A stretch of 64,000 nt of DNA from a bacterium (GTDB lineage: Bacteria > UBP14 > UBA6098 > 4484-93). Within the stretch, counting starts at the first letter, position 1, and every line of letters starts with the position of its first letter. The position numbers and the translations under genes are program-made. Positions 1 through 8,640 of this stretch are shown one piece after another. Location: contig JAGGUN010000027.1 of the NCBI GenBank assembly GCA_021158465.1, positions 47,684 to 111,683 of the forward strand, given 5' to 3'. Below the pieces are notes generated by a model. That model made no database searches and was not told the DNA's origin. It was given only the letters and a program-made list of their open reading frames with translations.

Positions 1-646
1 GATTCATCAGCACCTCAAAGGAAAGAAGAGCTCGCATAGCACCTCTTGCCTCATCTAAATTCGCCGGGAAATGGGCAGAAAGATAGGCGGACTTCGGAGA
101 AAATCTATATCCCTCAAACTCAAATCTATCATCCGGGAGCAGAGCGAGCGCAGATTTTACTATGGACACAAACCGCTTTCTCCCAACAGAAGATAACCCG
201 TGAGGAAGAAAATATACCGGCTTAAGCCCTGCTTTTCTATCCTCTGGCGAGACAAGCGTTGGATGAGCAAAGCTCGGCTTGCCACGGACAATCTTCGCTC
301 TACCCAGGATACACACATTCTTCCCTTTACCAAAGATAGCCGAAAGATACGGTGCCCACCAAAAGAAGAGGATCTCCGCGGTCCCAGTATTATCCCTCAA
401 ACGGGCGCGAAAGAATTTCCTGCCAAAAAAGCTTGTGCCAACTATCTCACCGCAGACAAGGTATCGACCGTCAGCCTTTATATTTCCTATCGGTGTCTGT
501 CGCGGAACCTCCTCATACCGAGCAGGAAGAATATCGATTATATCACCGATTGTCTCTATCCCCGCGGAGGCAAACCGCTTCTGAAGCTTCGGTCCCACAC
601 CTTTAACCTTTATCGTGGAAAGGGATGCTGCTTGCCAGAAATCCAT
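1..646 (-). CDS. recG: ATP-dependent DNA helicase RecG, N-terminal part (cut by window edge)
   Basis: The first 215 codons of a minus-strand gene run off the left edge. RecG is a superfamily 2 helicase that remodels stalled replication forks and Holliday junctions. The visible part is its wedge/OB-fold region. It opens with a helix-hairpin-helix-like stretch (VKGVGPKLQKRF, then ILPARYEEVP), followed by OB strands (GRAKIVRGKPSFAHP) and a linker entering the helicase core (NLDEARGAMRALLSFEVLM, equivalent to the family's DEARRRLAFEEL). The motor motifs lie outside the window. The ATG at 646 has only AGG directly before it and no spaced Shine-Dalgarno; an in-frame GTG lies five codons upstream. 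A TATATT box ends 6 nt before the ATG, so the transcript may be leaderless. It is divergent from the DUF4837 gene. Confidence 0.88.
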   Translation of the reverse strand, partial: MDFWQAASLSTIKVKGVGPKLQKRFASAGIETIGDIIDILPARYEEVPRQTPIGNIKADGRYLVCGEIVGTSFFGRKFFRARLRDNTGTAEILFFWWAPYLSAIFGKGKNVCILGRAKIVRGKPSFAHPTLVSPEDRKAGLKPVYFLPHGLSSVGRKRFVSIVKSALALLPDDRFEFEGYRFSPKSAYLSAHFPANLDEARGAMRALLSFEVLMN

Positions 647-692
647 CCTATAAATATAATCCACAGCAAGAAATTTCAAAATGGGTTTCTTC

Positions 693-720
693 TTGCTAAC
701 AGAACACATTTTTGTATCTT
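693..720 (+). promoter_or_regulatory. candidate sigma-70-type promoter for the DUF4837 gene
   Basis: TTGCTA (693-698), a 16-nt spacer and TATCTT (715-720) precede the lipoprotein start at 735 by 14 nt. No Shine-Dalgarno sequence lies between. The boxes are imperfect, so this is a weak call. Confidence 0.35.
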
Positions 721-734
721 ATCTTCACTTAAGT

Positions 735-1754
735 ATGCGGGGAATAAGCCTCTTATCAATCCTCTCTTTTGCCCTTCTTGCGATCGGGTGCAGCGGGTAT
801 AAGCCCGACGCAATAGGGAGCTATAACGAACTTATAACCTTCGGCGACAGGGCAACGGTCGATTCTGTTAAGCCAGCCCTTATAGATGTCTGGTGCAGAA
901 CCATCCGAACACCGCAGGAGGAGAAGCTATACCGAATAATCTGCAAGAAGCCGGAGGAATTCAAACATTACAAGAAATATCGGAACCTGCTTTTAATAGG
1001 AAGAATTGGAGCTTATGACCCAATCTCCAGGATGGTGACAGAGGCACTTGATTCGGCAGCTCTCGAGGAGGCAAGGCTCGGCATCTCGTATATCTTCACC
1101 AAACAGGATATCTGGGCAAGGGGTCAGTTGGTTATATTTCTTGTCTCACCAGACGCAAATCTCCTGTCAGCAAACCTGATACACGATAGAAGAGAACTAT
1201 TCAGATATTTAGACCAATCGGTCAACGAGAGGCTGTCGGAATGGCTATACGACAAGGTCCAGGGAATGGGTGAGCAGTTTGAAATCGAGGACTCGTTGAA
1301 AAAACTTTTCGGCTACTCCATCCGCATACCGAGAAACTTCTACATAGAGACGCTGTCGGACAACTTTGTCTGGCTACGAGCACTATCCCCAGACAGGTGG
1401 GTGTTCATTTGGTTCACAGAGAAACCACCGGATAGCATGTCTATCAAGTGGTGGAGAGAAACAAGGGACAGCCTTTGTGCACTCTATTATGAGGGGGACA
1501 TCGTCGTTGCTGGAACAGAACAGCTGGAACAAACGGAGGGGTTAGGCGATAATCCTGTCTACAAGATAAGGTCGCTCTGGAAGAACCCGCATTCCCTTCT
1601 GGGAGGACCAATACTTTCTTACATCCTCCACGATGAGAGAACAGGTAGACTGTATATAATCGATTGTGCTTTATTCGCTGCCGGCACAAGGAAAGAACCG
1701 TACCTCAGGCATTTGCAGATAATAGCGGAAAGTTTCAGACCAGTTTCAGAATAG
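735..1754 (+). CDS. DUF4837 family lipoprotein
   Basis: A 339-residue predicted lipoprotein. The start at 735 puts a short basic n-region and hydrophobic core directly before the lipobox (LAIGC, Cys about residue 17); an upstream in-frame ATG at 681 would spoil the signal peptide. The rest matches the DUF4837 pattern: a mid-protein DIWARGQLVIF block, IRIPRNFYIE followed by FVWLRALSPDRWVFIWF, a WWRETRDSL helix, and a LGGPILSYI segment near the C-terminus. The family is found mainly in Bacteroidota/FCB genomes and has no established function. It probably sits on the periplasmic face of a membrane. Its end overlaps the convergent DUF72 gene by 9 bp. Confidence 0.85.
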   Translation: MRGISLLSILSFALLAIGCSGYKPDAIGSYNELITFGDRATVDSVKPALIDVWCRTIRTPQEEKLYRIICKKPEEFKHYKKYRNLLLIGRIGAYDPISRMVTEALDSAALEEARLGISYIFTKQDIWARGQLVIFLVSPDANLLSANLIHDRRELFRYLDQSVNERLSEWLYDKVQGMGEQFEIEDSLKKLFGYSIRIPRNFYIETLSDNFVWLRALSPDRWVFIWFTEKPPDSMSIKWWRETRDSLCALYYEGDIVVAGTEQLEQTEGLGDNPVYKIRSLWKNPHSLLGGPILSYILHDERTGRLYIIDCALFAAGTRKEPYLRHLQIIAESFRPVSE

Positions 1755-2549
1755 CCTATTCGGGAGCTTACCTGTCGCCTGACCGAGAAGACGCTTGAAC
1801 CTTAGCGCATCACCCGCCGCTTGACCATTGGTGCAGTTGTTGAAAAAAACAAAAAACTTCTCCGCCTTTTCCTCCAATCCGCCGATATCGGAGACAAAGA
1901 CAGCAAGCTCACTATCTGAGTATGAATAGTCATACCGCGCCTTTTCACCATCATACCAGTGGTTGCTTCTGCCGTGCAGTCTGAGGTACCCAAGATTCGA
2001 TGCTACCTTCGGTATGTACGGGAAAAGCCTTGGAAGCGGCGGCTCATCAACAATGCAGTAGCCTATGCCCTTATCCCTTAAAAATTCGAACGACCGCTCC
2101 TGCGCCCAGCTCGGGTTCCTGAACTCAACAACGAGAGGAAAAGGAGATAGTTTCTCTTTCAGAAGCTCGAGATAATCGAGCGACTTCTGCGAGAAGAAGA
2201 AATCCGGCGGCATCTGGGCAAGAAAGGCAGCGAGGCGTCCCGTCCCACCAAACGGCGAGAAAGAATCCTTGAACCTGTCAAGCTTCGGCTGAAGAGGACC
2301 AACAGTCCGCTCGTGTGTGAGACCCCTGTGGAGCTTGACAGTGAAGACAAAATCATCCGATGTCCGAGAAAGCATCGCCTCAAACGAACGAGGCGAGGGA
2401 ACAGAGTAGAACGTAAAGTTCAACTCCACACAGTCAAAACCAAGCACCTGCTCGTAATAGGTGAGAGCATCTTCACCCTTAATATCTGGTGGATAAACTA
2501 TCCCCTTCCAATCGGGGAACAGGAAACCGCTTGTGCCAACCCTTATCAT
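1746..2549 (-). CDS. DUF72 domain protein (YecE-like)
   Basis: A 267-residue protein of the YecE/DUF72 family, which has a TIM-barrel fold and no firmly established activity. Diagnostic segments are the N-terminal IRVGTSGFLFPDWKG, the VELNFTFYSVPSPRSF strand, FVFTVKLHRGLTH, PLVVEFRNPSW around residue 130, YLRLHGRSN and a C-terminal FVFFNNCTNGQAAGDALRF. No signal peptide is visible, so it is cytoplasmic. It is the last gene of the long minus-strand run. Its ATG overlaps the stop codon of the surface-protein gene by 4 nt (ATGA), so its translation is probably coupled. Confidence 0.88.
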   Translation of the reverse strand: MIRVGTSGFLFPDWKGIVYPPDIKGEDALTYYEQVLGFDCVELNFTFYSVPSPRSFEAMLSRTSDDFVFTVKLHRGLTHERTVGPLQPKLDRFKDSFSPFGGTGRLAAFLAQMPPDFFFSQKSLDYLELLKEKLSPFPLVVEFRNPSWAQERSFEFLRDKGIGYCIVDEPPLPRLFPYIPKVASNLGYLRLHGRSNHWYDGEKARYDYSYSDSELAVFVSDIGGLEEKAEKFFVFFNNCTNGQAAGDALRFKRLLGQATGKLPNRLF

Positions 2550-5242
2550 TTGAGAAGGAGAAGCCTCTTCACATCGGAAAAAGATCCTGCCCTCATACGG
2601 CAGAAATAGACCCCAGAAGGCAGATTACCTGCATCCCATAGAACGGCATATCTCCCCGGTGCGGAGGGAGTCTGTCTGATGTCGGCAACCTTCTTACCCA
2701 GAATATCGAATATCTCAAGATGAACAGGAACAGCACCGGCAACCGTATACTCAATCCTGCAGACGGAGTTAAACGGATTCGGGAAAGCATCTTTCAGAGC
2801 AAATTCATAAGGTATACTCTCACCTACACCAAGCAATCTAAAATCGAGAAGAATTGCCGCAGTATCATACGGTTGAACAAGCTCGGTCTCACTGAGATAG
2901 ACAAGCAGCGTCTCCGGCTCTGTATCTTCAACATAGACAACGGCACGCCCATCGGAGAACTCCGGGTCAGATGGAGTAAATCTTGCTGAACCGTCGGGGT
3001 TCCCCTCAAGCCAGTAAAGGTCAACAACACCATCATAAGGGAGAACCTCCTCACAGGATATATCCCTGATAGAGAAAACCAGAGAATCGAGTGTGCTGTC
3101 AACCGAACAGACAGCTGGAACCTCATCCGGATAGACGAGTCCCAAAGAGATAAGCTCTGCATCATAGAAGATAGGCGATGGCTCACCGTCAACAAGCGAG
3201 AAACTGATAGCGAGCGTCTCGGCATCGAGATTGGTGAACGCTATATGCCCGAAACCGGCTGTTATCGGAATGTAAGCCGTATCCATATACGGCACAAAGG
3301 AGCCGTTCGGGTTCGATTCTGTAACAGAGAGAGCAACCGCTCCGCTCCAGAAGCTGTTTATTCCATCGTAAGTCATAAGTGCAAGCGTCCCCTCGACAGT
3401 CTCCCCCGCGATAAACCGCCCAGGGAGATCAAATGACACAAGAACCCCAGCACTCTCAAGACCCAAAAATGTCAGGGTCACCGGAGAGCTTGGCAGAAGA
3501 GAGCCTGTGGCACAAACATCTACCTCCTCCGCGACATCGTCGGAGATATAGAACAGTCCCATCCCGTTGGTAAGTGCAACCACTCCATCAGGCGGGATGA
3601 CCTCGGCAGAGCCGGAAGCAGAGATGTTCACCAGCCCGGAGTAGGAGGTGTCTATCTCACCGGTCAGATTATTCACCGCACCAACGGCAAGAGTAACGTC
3701 ATCACCGACACGGAAGATACCCATACCGGACGAGAAAATCTTGTACTGATTCCCAGGCGACGACGACACACCGAAGAACTCAACCTCCCTCTCAACGGAC
3801 TCATTGATATATCCACCCCCGAATATTCCGACCTCTCTTCTGTCCTTCGCAACAAGCGTCACACTTTGGGGGGTATCGGTTGTTATGCCTACAAGACACT
3901 GCCCGTCCTCAAGCCAGATATATCCATCCGTCTCCTCATCGGAGTTGTGGTCGTAAAGTGTCAGGTCCACACCGTTCGCCTCGAGATAATACCAGCCGGA
4001 GGCAGAAGCATCTACATTCCCCGCATAGTCTAAAATTCTCACTGTTGCAGGCAATTCACCTCCCACATACCAGCCAGCAGGAACAGATAGTCCGAGCCTT
4101 ATTCCCCTTCCCTCAGGATAGAATGGTGAGCAGAAGATAAAAGGCGGGGCAAATGTTGAGTCGGAAAGCTCTATATCTACTATAACACCGGCTGAATCGG
4201 GTTCTGTATCCTCGACGGCAAAACCACCAAAACCGCCTTCAAGCGTGAGCCAGCCGGCAGGTGAAACGGTCGCCGACTCCGAACCGGTTATATCAGTAAT
4301 ATGTGGGAGGAAATCGAGCTCACCATCAAAATGAACAGGCTCATACTCGCCCGACACAGTGAAAACAACGAATCTGTTCGGATAACCGACTGTGCTCTGT
4401 GCACCGTAAGGAGAATATGCTGTAACGAGACACGGCTCATCGGGGGCGACGACGAGAACGGTAAACTCAGGAGAAGGAAGAAGCATATCCTCCGAATCAG
4501 ATACTGTCGAGTAAGCTTGAAGCCAGAGCGTCTCCGGTTCGCTGTCGGATATGGTAAAATAACCTGCACCTCCGAGCACCGTAACATCGACAGAATCACC
4601 AGACTCCCCGGAAAACAGGCTGGAAACAGCAGCAGAACCATCAGGATTGCTTTCCCTGAGAATCTTCACGGAGAAGATACCAGAAGCAAACCCCATCTCG
4701 CCCTCACGATAAGACGATGTAGGAACTCCCATAGCATCGACAGGCAAAACCCGATAGAAGGCAAAAGGCGAACCAGAAACAGGATACCTGTGTGAGCCAT
4801 CGATTACAAGAGAAGTGGCATCTCCACCAGATGATAAGAACCTAAACGGGAAATAAGTTGATGGGGTAATCCTACCCCTCAAGTCGTAAACACGCACAAG
4901 GATATACTCTGCCTCCGTGTCGCCCATAAAGAGAAACGCTTCTCCTTCATCGAGTGTAACCTCATCAACAGGCGTGGAGAAATCCGGTGGAACAAAGAAC
5001 TCAACACTGCCGTCAGGGTTCTCCTCTACTACATCGAAGGCAACACTGCCGGAGAAACTCGTATCCGTCTCTCCAGACAACCCCCTCGCAGAGACAATAA
5101 TTATCGCCATATCACCACAGACAACCCGCTGTGTGAGGCTCGTAAGCGTCAAGTAACTCGCAGAAACAGTATCCGGCGGAGCGGAAAAGGCAGAGGAAAG
5201 ATAAAAAAGCGACACAGAAAAAACCAGAAATACCTTCATCAT
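2546..5242 (-). CDS. large secreted repeat protein with Por/T9SS-type C-terminal domain
   Basis: An 898-residue surface protein. The start chosen is the ATG at 5242 (or the next ATG at 5239), preceded by AGGAGGT, which gives a clean signal peptide (MKVFLVFSVSLFYLSSAFSA). The mature part holds about seven loosely repeated beta-rich modules of 90-115 residues. Recurring signatures are NPDGS or NPNGS, a glycine/phenylalanine strand (GFGHIAF, GAGYF), and DTEPETL or DSEPETL. The last ~80 residues form a Por-type sorting-like domain: AFPNPFNSVCRIEY, then LEIFDILGKKV, LPSGVYFCRM and a terminal KRLLLLK. In Bacteroidota such domains direct type IX secretion. No T9SS machinery gene is in the window. 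It lies 10 nt after the last glycosyltransferase gene, so it may be displayed with, or modified by, the glycan. Confidence 0.8.
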   Translation of the reverse strand: MMKVFLVFSVSLFYLSSAFSAPPDTVSASYLTLTSLTQRVVCGDMAIIIVSARGLSGETDTSFSGSVAFDVVEENPDGSVEFFVPPDFSTPVDEVTLDEGEAFLFMGDTEAEYILVRVYDLRGRITPSTYFPFRFLSSGGDATSLVIDGSHRYPVSGSPFAFYRVLPVDAMGVPTSSYREGEMGFASGIFSVKILRESNPDGSAAVSSLFSGESGDSVDVTVLGGAGYFTISDSEPETLWLQAYSTVSDSEDMLLPSPEFTVLVVAPDEPCLVTAYSPYGAQSTVGYPNRFVVFTVSGEYEPVHFDGELDFLPHITDITGSESATVSPAGWLTLEGGFGGFAVEDTEPDSAGVIVDIELSDSTFAPPFIFCSPFYPEGRGIRLGLSVPAGWYVGGELPATVRILDYAGNVDASASGWYYLEANGVDLTLYDHNSDEETDGYIWLEDGQCLVGITTDTPQSVTLVAKDRREVGIFGGGYINESVEREVEFFGVSSSPGNQYKIFSSGMGIFRVGDDVTLAVGAVNNLTGEIDTSYSGLVNISASGSAEVIPPDGVVALTNGMGLFYISDDVAEEVDVCATGSLLPSSPVTLTFLGLESAGVLVSFDLPGRFIAGETVEGTLALMTYDGINSFWSGAVALSVTESNPNGSFVPYMDTAYIPITAGFGHIAFTNLDAETLAISFSLVDGEPSPIFYDAELISLGLVYPDEVPAVCSVDSTLDSLVFSIRDISCEEVLPYDGVVDLYWLEGNPDGSARFTPSDPEFSDGRAVVYVEDTEPETLLVYLSETELVQPYDTAAILLDFRLLGVGESIPYEFALKDAFPNPFNSVCRIEYTVAGAVPVHLEIFDILGKKVADIRQTPSAPGRYAVLWDAGNLPSGVYFCRMRAGSFSDVKRLLLLK

Positions 5243-5252
5243 AATATACCTC

Positions 5253-6377
5253 CTATCCATAGATTCTTGAGTACTCCTCGAGCGAATTTTCAACAAATAA
5301 GCGAACATTCTCGATGAAGTTTTTCTTGTCAAAACGGAGGACAGAGTTCCGCAAAAGCTCTGGCTCAAAGCTATACGGGTCAAAATTCCTTATAACATCA
5401 ACAATATCCTCTGTTCTTTGATGTGCAAAAAACTTGCCTGTTTTGCCAGGGAGAACGGTCTCAAGGACGCCTCCCTTCCCATATGCTATAACCGGTCTAC
5501 CAGTAGCCAACGCCTCCACAGCCGTTATCCCAAAGTCCTCCTCCTGCGGAAAGATAAGCGCCTTCGCACGAGAGATCACCCTATATTTCCCCTCATCAGA
5601 AAGCCAACCGGTGAACTCAACATTCGATGGCGCACAACGCCTAAGTTTCTTTTCCTCCTGACCCGAACCTATTATAACAAGCTTCTCATCAGGAAGATAC
5701 CGAAAAGCATCCAACACAAGGTCAACCTTCTTGTAAGGAACAAGCCTCGACACAAGCACATAATAGTCGTCGATACCATCGGAGAGAGGAATCCCGTCAA
5801 TATTCACAGGCGGATATATTACCTTGCTCTCCCTATTGTAGTATTTTTTTATCCTCCTTCTGACATTTTCGGAGTTTGCAATAAAGTAGTCGACCCGCTG
5901 GGCGGACAGATAGTCCCACATACGAAGATAATGAAATATATATGAGTAAGCAAGCTTCCTCGGAATATTCTTTGCATAAAACCCCTTATACTGGTAATAG
6001 AGTTCCCACGCCTGTCTCATAGGTGTATGGCAATAGCAGATATGGCAGGTCTCCTTCCGTGTCAAGACGCCCTTCGCCCAAAGGTATGAAGATGATATGA
6101 CAAGGTCATACTGCTCCAAGCGGAACTGTTCCACAGCAGCCGGATAAAGCAAAAGAAAATACTTATAGAGCCTTTTCTTGAACGGGATATACCTTGACCA
6201 ACCAAGCTCAGTTATCTTCCAACTCTTGAACTCATCTGGCAGATTCTCCGGAATATAGATTATGCTGTACACATCACTGTCTGGGAATATGTCGTGCAGA
6301 GCGAGAAGAACCCTCTCAGCTCCGCCATACTCAGTCAGAAAATCGTGTATTAAAGCAACCCTCATCGCGCTAAACAT
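5253..6377 (-). CDS. GT4-family glycosyltransferase
   Basis: A 374-residue GT-B retaining glycosyltransferase of the GT4 type. The acceptor half begins VALIHDFLTEYGGAERVL. The donor half contains VSRLVPYKKVDLVLDAF, and the EX7E signature lies in EEDFGITAVEALATGRPVIA, followed by GGVLETV. The start is taken at 6377, where ATG shares one base with the stop of the gene upstream (TAATG). The ATG at 6365 (MRVALIHDF) is the common family start and is equally possible; neither has a good ribosome site. It is the last of five glycosyltransferases in the operon. The YGGAER-type N-terminus resembles mannosyltransferase-like enzymes, but the sugar cannot be read from sequence. Confidence 0.88.
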   Translation of the reverse strand: MFSAMRVALIHDFLTEYGGAERVLLALHDIFPDSDVYSIIYIPENLPDEFKSWKITELGWSRYIPFKKRLYKYFLLLYPAAVEQFRLEQYDLVISSSYLWAKGVLTRKETCHICYCHTPMRQAWELYYQYKGFYAKNIPRKLAYSYIFHYLRMWDYLSAQRVDYFIANSENVRRRIKKYYNRESKVIYPPVNIDGIPLSDGIDDYYVLVSRLVPYKKVDLVLDAFRYLPDEKLVIIGSGQEEKKLRRCAPSNVEFTGWLSDEGKYRVISRAKALIFPQEEDFGITAVEALATGRPVIAYGKGGVLETVLPGKTGKFFAHQRTEDIVDVIRNFDPYSFEPELLRNSVLRFDKKNFIENVRLFVENSLEEYSRIYG

Positions 6378-7561
6378 TAAATATAATTCATCCGTCTTTC
6401 CTGTAAAGCATTTTCTATGACCTTGGAAATCTCTTCCAGACGCACTTCCCAAGAGTTCGCCTTTGCAAGAGCAATTCTCTTATTACTCTTATCGGGCAAC
6501 CTCTCCACAAGCGCTTCTCTTATATTCTCAACAAACTCATCGGAAGATCTACTTATATACACCAGATCCTGATAACCCTCAAGCGACGGCAGGGAAGTCG
6601 CCACCACAGGCTTACCAGACGAAAGATACTCGAAGAGCTTCATAGGAAAAACAGAGAGCGTGTAATTATTCACGAGAAACGGAATAAGACAAACATCAAA
6701 CAGGCGAAGATAGGATGGAAGAACAGAATAATCCCTTTTGCCCAGAAGATAGATGTTGGAGAGATTAAGCATTGTTCTTCCTTTTCCCTCATCTGTCAAC
6801 CCGACGGGTCCGATGAGGACAAAACTGACATCTGGGAGCCTCTCTGCCGCATACCGGACAAGAGAAAAATCGAATTTGTAGTCGTCCATTGCACCGAAGA
6901 AGCCTGCAATCGGGCGAGGAATACTCTTCATATCATCGGGTAGAGGCAAATCCTCCCGCGAACGCGAGAAATGGTGGTAATCCGCAACATTTGTCATAAG
7001 ATAGATCCTTGGAGAGTATCTCTTCTTTGCATCCAAAAGAGACGAGGATGTAACAATGGTTATATCCGCGGACGAGAGAAATTTCCTCTCCATTTCTGTT
7101 ATTCTATCCGATACTCCCGGGAATTGAGAGATGTCATCGACACAGTGGTAGAGCGTCAGCTTCTCGCCGAGCTTGCCACAGAGGAAGCAGCCGTTGGGCA
7201 GATAGCTCCAGAGGATCGGTGAAGAGAAGCGGAGCATTTGCTGGAGCAATTTTATATACATCATCAACAGCCAGTGATTTATCCGGTTTATCGCCGGACT
7301 ATCATAGTAAGGAAGAATAACAGGAGAAAAGACATATACATTCCTCTGTGGCTTTTGGACAACGCCAAAAAACCTAAGTAGCCTCCGTATTATTCTCCTT
7401 ATATCCCTTGAGGATGGAACAGGTCTCCTCAGACCAAGCGATTCGATATAGAGAACCCTGTTGCACTCAGCCAGCCGAGATGCAATATGCTGCTTGTTTG
7501 TCCACAATGTCGCATCCCAGTCCGCAGAGGAAAGGATAATTATGTTCTCTCCTCGTATCAT
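6377..7561 (-). CDS. glycosyltransferase, TuaH-like GT-B
   Basis: A 394-residue GT-B glycosyltransferase. Its N-terminus (NIIILSSADWDATLWTNKQ, then RVLYIESLG) resembles the TuaH/GT4 group. A GAMDDYKFDFSLVRY segment begins the donor half, and FEYLSSGKPVVATSLPSLE is the nucleotide-sugar loop near residue 315. The glutamate arrangement differs from the strict EX7E motif of its neighbours. Its ATG overlaps the stop of the preceding gene by 4 nt. It probably adds one sugar to the lipid-linked unit started at the membrane; donor and acceptor are unknown. Confidence 0.82.
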   Translation of the reverse strand: MIRGENIIILSSADWDATLWTNKQHIASRLAECNRVLYIESLGLRRPVPSSRDIRRIIRRLLRFFGVVQKPQRNVYVFSPVILPYYDSPAINRINHWLLMMYIKLLQQMLRFSSPILWSYLPNGCFLCGKLGEKLTLYHCVDDISQFPGVSDRITEMERKFLSSADITIVTSSSLLDAKKRYSPRIYLMTNVADYHHFSRSREDLPLPDDMKSIPRPIAGFFGAMDDYKFDFSLVRYAAERLPDVSFVLIGPVGLTDEGKGRTMLNLSNIYLLGKRDYSVLPSYLRLFDVCLIPFLVNNYTLSVFPMKLFEYLSSGKPVVATSLPSLEGYQDLVYISRSSDEFVENIREALVERLPDKSNKRIALAKANSWEVRLEEISKVIENALQERRMNYI

Positions 7562-8640
7562 TGTAGCACCTTCCCCCAGAAATAAGGGAAACTCTTCTCC
7601 GGCAGGAACTTCTCCTGATAGATCCTCCTCGCCCTGATGGAAAACTGCCGCCTTAAATAAGGATTACTTAGAAGAAGATATATCTTATTGTAAAGAGCTT
7701 CCTTATCCCCTACTGGGACAAGAAAACCTGACTTACCATCCACGACGACCTCGGATATTCCTCCAACATCCGTGGCAACAACCGGGATACCATATCCTGC
7801 TGCCTCAACAAGCGAAAGCGGGATCCCCTCCTGCAACGAGGGAAGCACCACAATCGTTGCAATAGCGTAAACATTTTGTATGTCTTCTACAAATCCAAGA
7901 AACTCGACATTCCTATCGAGATTAAGCTGGTTTACATACAGTTCAAGGAAATCTCTCCTGTCACCATCACCTGCAATAATAAGTTTTGTATCGGGGAAAG
8001 AGCGTATAATCAGTGGCAGAATATCAAGAACTACCTCTATGTTCTTTTCCTTCGACAGACGAGAAACAACTGCAATCGTTGGAAACCGCTCCTTCCTTTC
8101 AATCGGATGAAGTGCAACACCAACTGATGCAAGGGAAATCTTACCTCTCGATAGACCCAACGCTATAAACCTTCTCCTACTCCTGTCCGAGAAGGTTATA
8201 ACCCTCTTTGCTCGTGAAGCAGCTTTCCTATAAAGCATCATCGCAAAAGGGTTCTTTACGAATGCAGCAGGAGGAGGCGCATGCTCAACCCAGATAACCG
8301 GTACTCCAAGAGAAAAGGCGGGCAAAGATGCAAGAAGTTGCTCCTTCTTGTACTGCAAGATAACAATGTCAAACCCTTCTTCAAGCAGTCTCTTTATCCT
8401 CTTTTGGTAAAATCTCCACCCGATGATAAGGTCGAGAATTGTCTTTCTGCCAAGCTTCGGACCTATATCGAATATCCGCTTCTCAACAGGCACATTATCC
8501 GGGATAAGCGAAAGCAGATGCGGCTTTGCAGCAATGGTCAGTTTTCCTTTTTCCTGCGGGAAGAATCCGATAGATTCAATGACAAATTTCTCTGCCCCGC
8601 CAACGGTATCTGTATTCAATATCCAGATGATTCGTCTCAT
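7558..8640 (-). CDS. GT4-family glycosyltransferase
   Basis: A 360-residue GT4 enzyme. IIWILNTDTVGGAEKFVIES is the N-terminal acceptor-side motif. VVSRLSKEKNIEVVLDIL opens the donor domain near residue 190. The EX7E motif is in EGIPLSLVEAAGYGIPVVAT, followed by VGGISEVVVDG, the classical GT4 C-terminal signature. It overlaps both neighbours by 4 nt. Like the flanking enzymes it is cytoplasmic or membrane-peripheral, with no signal or membrane segments. Substrate is unknown. Confidence 0.9.
   Translation of the reverse strand: MRRIIWILNTDTVGGAEKFVIESIGFFPQEKGKLTIAAKPHLLSLIPDNVPVEKRIFDIGPKLGRKTILDLIIGWRFYQKRIKRLLEEGFDIVILQYKKEQLLASLPAFSLGVPVIWVEHAPPPAAFVKNPFAMMLYRKAASRAKRVITFSDRSRRRFIALGLSRGKISLASVGVALHPIERKERFPTIAVVSRLSKEKNIEVVLDILPLIIRSFPDTKLIIAGDGDRRDFLELYVNQLNLDRNVEFLGFVEDIQNVYAIATIVVLPSLQEGIPLSLVEAAGYGIPVVATDVGGISEVVVDGKSGFLVPVGDKEALYNKIYLLLSNPYLRRQFSIRARRIYQEKFLPEKSFPYFWGKVLQ

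Noticed and set aside
200-802. Plus-strand open frames at 200-802, 279-584 and 352-606.
   Set aside because: They lie opposite a minus-strand frame that encodes clear RecG N-terminal motifs, and they show no domain or ribosome site.
2546-5383. Longer reading of the surface-protein gene starting at 5383.
   Set aside because: The extra 47 residues overlap the glycosyltransferase gene and bury the signal peptide; the ATG at 5242 has an AGGAGGT site.
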